Positions 59,414 through 64,000 of a stretch of 64,000 nucleotides of DNA are shown here, piece by piece; within the stretch, counting starts at the first letter, position 1, and each line of letters starts with the position of its first letter. Where the stretch lies: the NCBI RefSeq assembly GCF_900113445.1, contig NZ_FOPJ01000006.1, positions 59,272 through 123,271 of the forward strand, written 5' to 3'. The notes under the pieces were generated by a model, which was not told where the DNA came from, searched no databases, and saw nothing but the letters and a program-made list of their open reading frames with translations. Source of the stretch: Corynebacterium spheniscorum. GTDB taxonomy: Bacteria > Actinomycetota > Actinomycetes > Mycobacteriales > Mycobacteriaceae. The translations under genes and the position numbers were made by a program.

Positions 59414-59425
59414 GCTCTCGCTCAG

Positions 59426-59462
59426 AATGCACCTGGCCCTTTCGGGTTGGGTGCATTTTTTT
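59426..59462 (+). terminator. Terminator of the ACT-UPF0210 pair
   Basis: AATGCACC pairs with GGTGCATT, enclosing an inner GCCC/GGGT stem, followed by seven T. Confidence 0.9.
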
Positions 59463-59612
59463 GAGGATCGATTCCATATATTGGGACAATTGGGGCTAAA
59501 GTGTCTCAAAAAATCGTGCGTCTTGGGGTAGGTTGAGCGTTTTAGGTTGATTTTTATTCATCGATGACTGTGCCCTTGAGCTGCGAAGATGCGAAAAGGC
59601 TGTACTAAGCGG

Positions 59613-59642
59613 TTCATTTTTTCGCACTTCTCTGTCTACAGT
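59613..59642 (+). promoter_or_regulatory. Promoter of the metF-like/metE unit
   Basis: TACAGT (59637-59642) is a good -10 box; TTCATT (59613-59618) is a weak -35 at 18 bases. Transcription should begin near 59649, just before the riboswitch. A GCGAAAA/TTTTCGC inverted repeat overlaps the upstream part. Confidence 0.5.
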
Positions 59643-59650
59643 GCAGTCAA

Positions 59651-59740
59651 CCTATTCAGAGCGGCTGAGAGACCCGGGTCCATGACGCCGCAGCAACCGC
59701 CGCATATGTGCGGAAGGTGCTAAGGCCGGGATGCGATAGG
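59651..59740 (+). promoter_or_regulatory. SAM riboswitch (SAM-I/IV clan) before the metF-like gene
   Basis: P1: CCTAT (59651-59655) pairs with ATAGG (59736-59740). P2: GCGGC pairs with GCCGC, whose loop CCCGG can pair with CCGGG after GGTGCTAA (pseudoknot). P3: CCGCA pairs with TGCGG. The hallmark segments GCAGCAACC and AAGGTGCTAA of SAM-sensing RNAs are present. No P4 hairpin follows, unlike standard SAM-I, so it fits the SAM-I/IV variant group. The ribosome site AGGAAG (59738-59743) begins within the P1 arm, so SAM binding should hide it and block translation from the GTG at 59754. Confidence 0.85.
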
Positions 59741-59753
59741 AAGTGGGTACTTC

Positions 59754-60767
59754 GTGACAACTGCACTGCTCTACCGACCGGACACTGCACCGGATTATCC
59801 GACTGTGTCCTTCGAGCTTTATCCTCCCCGAAGCTTGGAGCCTGCCTCCAGTGTGTGGGTGGGCGTCAATCGCCTCATTGGCGCAGCCCCGGATTATGTT
59901 TCGGTGACCTATGGTGCGGCCGGTAATCGTGCGGATAGTCGTGATCGTTCTGTTCAAGTCCTCCTCAAAGTTCTCAAAGAGCACCCGCACCTACCTGCTG
60001 TCGCGCACCTGACCTGCCTGGGTTCGACCCGTGGTGAGCTGCAGATGATTGTGCGTTTGCTGCTTCACGCTGGAATCCGGGATTTCCTGGCGCTGCGCGG
60101 CGACATGCCCCCGGGAGGCATCGACCACATTGCACCGGAGCACCGTCTGAACCGCGGTGTGGAATTGGTGCAATTGATTCGTGAGATCGCTGCCGAAGTT
60201 TGCCCTGAAGAGGTTGTTTCCATTGCTGTCGCCGCCTACCCCGCCACCCGCGGGCAGGCGCGCAGCAATGATATTGCGGCTTTAGTCGAAAAGGCCCAGG
60301 CTGGTGCCGACTATGCCATCACCCAGGTGTTTTATGACCCCGAAGACTATGCCTCGATGGTTCGTGAACTACGCCTAGCCGGTTGCCGCATGCCGCTGGT
60401 TCCGGGGATTTTGCCGCTTAATGATCTGCGACGTCTCCAAGCTTTGGAGAAATTAGCTGGCGTGAAGGTCCCGGAGCATCTGCGCACCATGCTTTCCCAA
60501 AAAGACCCCCGCACTCGCGTGGCGGATTCTCTGAAAGCCACCTTGGACCTGATTAGCGGTGTCCTCGATGCTGGTGCACCGGGCGTGCATATTTACTCCT
60601 TCAACCGTCCCCGCCCGACCCTGGACCTGTTGGAGTACCTGCGTGCCGCTGGGTATTTGGCACGTAAGCCGCGGGCCGAGAATGCCCAACGCCAACGCCC
60701 GCAACGCGGACCGGTCGACGCGGAGCTCGTCGGTTTGGCACTGCGCCATCTCACACCGGCCTCTTAG
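59754..60767 (+). CDS. metF: Methylenetetrahydrofolate reductase-like protein
   Basis: A 337-residue TIM-barrel protein of the MTHFR family. TVSFELYPPRS carries the catalytic Glu and the FAD-side start; DYVSVTYGAAGN, AHLTCLGSTRGEL and LALRGDMPPGG are conserved; ADYAITQVFYDPEDY forms the later strand. It should reduce methylene-THF to methyl-THF, the methyl donor for MetE. It is translated from a GTG directly after a SAM riboswitch and lies 54 bases before metE, so both are likely co-regulated by SAM. A second MTHFR gene elsewhere cannot be excluded. Confidence 0.85.
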   Translation: MTTALLYRPDTAPDYPTVSFELYPPRSLEPASSVWVGVNRLIGAAPDYVSVTYGAAGNRADSRDRSVQVLLKVLKEHPHLPAVAHLTCLGSTRGELQMIVRLLLHAGIRDFLALRGDMPPGGIDHIAPEHRLNRGVELVQLIREIAAEVCPEEVVSIAVAAYPATRGQARSNDIAALVEKAQAGADYAITQVFYDPEDYASMVRELRLAGCRMPLVPGILPLNDLRRLQALEKLAGVKVPEHLRTMLSQKDPRTRVADSLKATLDLISGVLDAGAPGVHIYSFNRPRPTLDLLEYLRAAGYLARKPRAENAQRQRPQRGPVDAELVGLALRHLTPAS

Positions 60768-60821
60768 TTTTTGTTCCCCAAGAATTCCTCAACCTGACCT
60801 TAAGAAAGCACCCTGACGCAC

Positions 60822-63167
60822 ATGAGTAACAGCACCTCCCAATTCCCCTTGGCTTCGATCCTCGGCTATCCGCGGATCGGACCGAACCGTGAACTGAAGT
60901 TCGCCTTGGAATCGTTCTGGCATGGTGAAAATAACGATCTCGCCGCCACCGCTGATGAACTGCGCGTTAAGCGCACCCGGCGTCTGCGCGACCTCGGCTT
61001 GGAAGAAGCCGGCGCCATTCCGGAAGATTTCTCCTACTACGACCAGGTGCTCGACATCATCACCGCGCTGGGTGCCGTGCCGGAGCGCTTCGCCCCTGAA
61101 CGCAAGGTCCTGGCTGATAGCGAACCGGAGTCCACTGAATCTTTGAAGGCTCAGTTCACCATCGCTCGTGGTGAAGGTGACCGCGCTGCGCTCTCCCTGA
61201 TGAAGTGGTTGGACTCCAACTATCACTACCTGGTTCCGGAGATCGGTCCGGATACCGAGATCTCCTATCTTGGCTCCAAGCGTGTGCGTGCTATCGCTAC
61301 CACCAAGGATGCAGCGCGGACCCGCCCGGTTCTGGTTGGACCGCTGACCTTCCTGCTGCTGGCTAGCGCCGCAGATAATGCACCGGAGGGCTATGAACCC
61401 TTCGAGCGTCTTGATGATGTTCTCGCTGGCTACAAGGGCCTGGTTGAAGACCTCAAGGCCAATGGTGCCACCCTGGTTCAATTCGATGAACCGGCTCTGT
61501 GTAGTGACCGCCATACGGTTGCCCGCGATCGCATCCTTGACGGTGTTGCCAAGGTTTATGGCGAGCTTGCTGAAATCCTGCCCACCGCTGTTGCCTTGAG
61601 CTATGGCCATGCCGAGGACGTTGTCGATGTTCTGGCCAAGACCAAGGTTGACACCGTGGTACTGGACCTAGTGCGCGGCTGCGAACCGGGTGAAGCTGAC
61701 CTCAACCGTTGGGCTGAAAGCTATGCCGGGCGCACCATCGCCCTGGGCATCGTCTCCGGCCGCAATATTTGGCGTACGGACCTCGATGAGGCCCTGGAGA
61801 CGCTGCGCCGCATCAAGAAGAACCTGGGCGATGATGTCCGGGTAGCTGTTACCACCTCCACTTCCCTGCAGCACGTCCCGCATGACGTGAGCCGCGAAGA
61901 GTCCCTCGATCCGCAGATCCGCTCCTGGCTTGCTTTCGCTGACCAGAAGGTCGAAGAAGTCGTGGCTCTAGCCAAGGGCTTGGCTGAAGGCGATGAGGCG
62001 ATCGAAGATGCACTCTCCGATTCTCGTGCCGCCGCTACTTCCCGTCGCGAACACCCCGGTGTGAAGGTCGAAGAGGTGCGCAAGGCCACCGCGGCTGTCA
62101 CCGATGATGACCGCAACCGTGGCGACTACGCCGAGCGCAAGGCTGCTCAGGATGAAGCCCTGAAGCTGCCGCTGCTGCCGACCACCACCATTGGTTCCTT
62201 CCCGCAGACCAAGGAAATTCGTGCAGCCCGTGCTGCTCACCGTCGCGGTGAGCTCTCCACCGCTGACTACGAAGCAGCTATGGAGAAGGAAATCCACGAT
62301 GTGATCCGCACCCAGGAAGAAATTGGTGTGGATGTGCTGGTTCACGGTGAAGCTGAGCGCAATGACATGGTTCAGTACTTCGCTGAGCATCTGAATGGCT
62401 TCGTCACTACCACCCATGGCTGGGTGCAGTCCTATGGTTCCCGTTGCACCCGCCCGTCGATCCTGTGGGGCGATGTGACCCGTCCGGAGCCGATCACCGT
62501 CCGCTGGTCTGGCTACGCAGCTTCCCTGACTGATCGCGTGGTCAAGGGCATGCTGACCGGTCCGGTGACCATCATGGCGTGGTCCTTCGTCCGCGAAGAC
62601 ATCCCGTGGGGCGAGGTTGCCGATCAGCTGGGTCTCTGCCTGCGCGATGAGGTTCGCGACTTGGAAGCCGCTGGTGTCCAGGTGATCCAGGTGGATGAGC
62701 CGGCCATTCGTGAGCTGCTGCCGCTGCGTTCCACTGAGGAAACTGAGTACCTGCGCTGGTCCGTTGGTTCCTTCCGCCTTGCTACCGGTAGCGCCGCGAA
62801 GGAAACCTCGATCCACACGCACCTCTGCTACTCCGACTTCGCGACTGTGGTGGATGCTATCGACCGTCTGGATGCGGACGTCACCTCGATTGAGGCCTCG
62901 CGTTCGCGCATGGCTGTGCTTCCGGCAATCGCGGAGCATGGCTTCGACCGCGGCCTGGGGCCCGGTGTGTGGGATATCCACTCCCCGCGTGTTCCCAGCG
63001 TGGAAGAGATCTCAGAGCTGATCGATCGTGCTCTGGATGCCTTGGCTCCGGAACAGCTTTGGGTGAACCCGGACTGCGGTCTGAAGACCCGTGGTTGGGA
63101 AGAGACCAGTGCTTCCCTGAAGAATCTGGTGGAAGCTGCGAAGGCTGCTCGCGAAAAGCTGAGCTAG
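60822..63167 (+). CDS. metE: Cobalamin-independent methionine synthase
   Basis: A 781-residue protein with two related TIM barrels. The first barrel begins ASILGYPRIGPNRELKFALESFW; the second holds TTTIGSFPQTKEIR, GEAERNDMVQYFAE and the zinc ligands His and Cys in HTHLCYSDF and Cys in NPDCGLKTRGWEE. It transfers a methyl group from methyl-THF polyglutamate to homocysteine. Codon usage is strongly biased, as for an abundant enzyme. No riboswitch or strong promoter lies directly before it, so control is probably through the upstream SAM riboswitch. A strong terminator follows. Confidence 0.96.
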   Translation: MSNSTSQFPLASILGYPRIGPNRELKFALESFWHGENNDLAATADELRVKRTRRLRDLGLEEAGAIPEDFSYYDQVLDIITALGAVPERFAPERKVLADSEPESTESLKAQFTIARGEGDRAALSLMKWLDSNYHYLVPEIGPDTEISYLGSKRVRAIATTKDAARTRPVLVGPLTFLLLASAADNAPEGYEPFERLDDVLAGYKGLVEDLKANGATLVQFDEPALCSDRHTVARDRILDGVAKVYGELAEILPTAVALSYGHAEDVVDVLAKTKVDTVVLDLVRGCEPGEADLNRWAESYAGRTIALGIVSGRNIWRTDLDEALETLRRIKKNLGDDVRVAVTTSTSLQHVPHDVSREESLDPQIRSWLAFADQKVEEVVALAKGLAEGDEAIEDALSDSRAAATSRREHPGVKVEEVRKATAAVTDDDRNRGDYAERKAAQDEALKLPLLPTTTIGSFPQTKEIRAARAAHRRGELSTADYEAAMEKEIHDVIRTQEEIGVDVLVHGEAERNDMVQYFAEHLNGFVTTTHGWVQSYGSRCTRPSILWGDVTRPEPITVRWSGYAASLTDRVVKGMLTGPVTIMAWSFVREDIPWGEVADQLGLCLRDEVRDLEAAGVQVIQVDEPAIRELLPLRSTEETEYLRWSVGSFRLATGSAAKETSIHTHLCYSDFATVVDAIDRLDADVTSIEASRSRMAVLPAIAEHGFDRGLGPGVWDIHSPRVPSVEEISELIDRALDALAPEQLWVNPDCGLKTRGWEETSASLKNLVEAAKAAREKLS

Positions 63168-63176
63168 CCCACTAAG

Positions 63177-63215
63177 AAACGCCCGCACTGCCTGGTGAGG
63201 TGTGCGGGCGTTTTT
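63177..63215 (+). terminator. Terminator of metE
   Basis: AACGCCCGCAC (from 63178) pairs with GTGCGGGCGTT, followed by TTTTG. Confidence 0.9.
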
Positions 63216-63277
63216 GTTTTGGGGTTGGTTAATCACCGTGCCTGTGGGTGTTGGCACGGTGGTTTTTGTGTTGGGGG

Positions 63278-64000
63278 TTAGAAGGGTGGGGGTTGGTTGG
63301 GGTTGTTGGTGTGGTTGGTGAGTTTGCGGATGCTGCGTTTGATTTCGGCTTGGGTTTTGTAGTGTTCTTTGATGAGTTGTTGGTCCTCGGGGCTTAGGGG
63401 GTTGTGGGGGAAGATTTCTGTGTGTTTGGTGGGGGTGTCCCAGCGGTTGGGGCGGGGTCGGTGGGGCATGACGCTGTTTTTTAGGGCTTTCTTTTCCTTT
63501 CTGCTCATCTGGGGGCGTTTCGGGAATTTTAAGGCACCGTTAGGTAGCCGGCTGGGTGCTTGGACCGTTGCGGTGCGGTAGTTGGTGATGGTGACGTGGT
63601 AGTCATCATCGGGATAAATCGGCGGGCGGGGTTTCTCCTTTGGTTTCGGGGGCTTAGGTTTCGGTGTGGGTGTTGGGGGTGTGGTGTCTTGGATGGCTTG
63701 GCGGGCGTGTTGTTTGGCTTGCTTAGCGTGTTCCTTTGACTGTTCGGCTTCTTGTTGGGTTTGTTGTTTTCGTTGTTGGAGGAGTTTTTCGGTTTCTTTG
63801 ATTGTTGTAGGTCTGTCGGTGATGGTGTTCCAGGTGGTTGCCCAGGTGGTGTTGGTGATAGTGGCGATCGGCCCGGTAGGTAGGGTGATGTGCGGGTTGT
63901 TGGTGGTGTCGGGGGTGTTCCAGTGGAAGAAGCATTTTCCGTTGTGGTCCATAAACACCCGGTATTTCCTCGAGGTCTTCAAATTGTGGTGTTTTTTGCA
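63278..64000 (-). CDS. HNH endonuclease-type protein, C-terminal part (cut by the window edge)
   Basis: The minus-strand frame runs in from the window end without a start: its first codons read CKKHHNLKTSRKYRVF, the last part of the HNH motif (C-x-x-HH-x-x-K) of DUF222-type proteins common in Actinobacteria. The remaining 220 residues are low in complexity: a Gln/Lys-rich coiled stretch (KETEKLLQQRKQQTQQEAEQ), a Pro/Lys linker (PPTPTPKPKPP) and a basic tail. The ATG at 63982 is internal, not a start. Such tails follow the HNH domain in this family. Nuclease activity is by family only. Confidence 0.75.
   Translation of the reverse strand, partial: CKKHHNLKTSRKYRVFMDHNGKCFFHWNTPDTTNNPHITLPTGPIATITNTTWATTWNTITDRPTTIKETEKLLQQRKQQTQQEAEQSKEHAKQAKQHARQAIQDTTPPTPTPKPKPPKPKEKPRPPIYPDDDYHVTITNYRTATVQAPSRLPNGALKFPKRPQMSRKEKKALKNSVMPHRPRPNRWDTPTKHTEIFPHNPLSPEDQQLIKEHYKTQAEIKRSIRKLTNHTNNPNQPPPF

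Noticed and set aside
61968..62981. A 337-codon frame antisense to metE
   Set aside because: Shadow of biased codons in metE; no start signal or domain.
1..64000. CRISPR arrays, prophage, IS elements, origin of replication
   Set aside because: No spaced direct repeats outside the surface-protein stem, no transposase or integrase, no DnaA-box cluster or dnaA/dnaN gene noticed.

Overview
This window is a piece of a high-GC actinobacterial chromosome, most likely a Corynebacterium. The evidence is: a pup-pafA-dop-ARC pupylation locus with no 20S proteasome genes and an ARC/Mpa that lacks the proteasome-docking C-terminus; mycothiol biosynthesis (mshC); an acn-acnR pair with a recognisable AcnR operator; a RipA-type NlpC/P60 hydrolase beside an Rv1476-type membrane protein; and a gene order that follows mycobacterial blocks (tatAC-pafBC-pafA-pup-dop-mpa-trmI-recB; hisEG; mshC-uppP-lppL-pyrD-PEBP; SPFH-NfeD; ferrochelatase-ripA-acn-acnR). 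I cannot name the species. Most genes are ordinary core genes. No prophage, CRISPR array or insertion sequence is visible.

Layout. 1-5.2 kb: end of lnt, fxsA, an alpha/beta hydrolase, an orphan cobK, a DprE2-like SDR and an M24 peptidase. 5.2-5.9 kb: a trypsin-fold protease with no signal peptide. 5.9-18.4 kb: helY, tatC, tatA, pafC, pafB, pafA, pup, dop, ARC and trmI, nearly all on the minus strand. 18.4-22.4 kb: M18 aminopeptidase, a RecB-family Fe-S nuclease, an unpaired HigA-like regulator and a decayed region. 22.4-31 kb: fhs, a C4-dicarboxylate transporter, aspA, hisG/hisE, a HAD phosphatase and mshC. 31-40.5 kb: uppP, an aldo/keto reductase, an LppL-like lipoprotein, pyrD, a TetR gene behind two matching operators, a PEBP protein and a heterodimeric ABC exporter whose degenerate motifs are complementary. 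40.6-47 kb: tRNA-Leu, a TVP38-type protein, an HTH protein, an SPFH/NfeD pair and a large surface protein whose sortase anchor is out of frame. 47-56.2 kb: DUF3097, ferrochelatase, ripA, Rv1476-like, acn and acnR. 56.2-63.2 kb: twin glutamine-amidotransferase-like genes, an ACT (UPF0237)/UPF0210 pair, then a SAM riboswitch controlling a metF-like gene and metE. 63.3-64 kb: C-terminal part of an HNH endonuclease.

How the genes work together. Pup is conjugated by PafA and its C-terminal Gln must first be deamidated by Dop; ARC probably unfolds pupylated proteins without a proteasome. Aspartase with a Dcu-type carrier fits aspartate/fumarate/succinate exchange. metF-like and metE make methionine without B12 and sit behind a SAM sensor whose closing helix abuts the ribosome binding site. 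A recurring design is a -10 box of form TANNNT placed 7-8 bases before the start codon, which indicates many leaderless transcripts; I used it to choose several starts.
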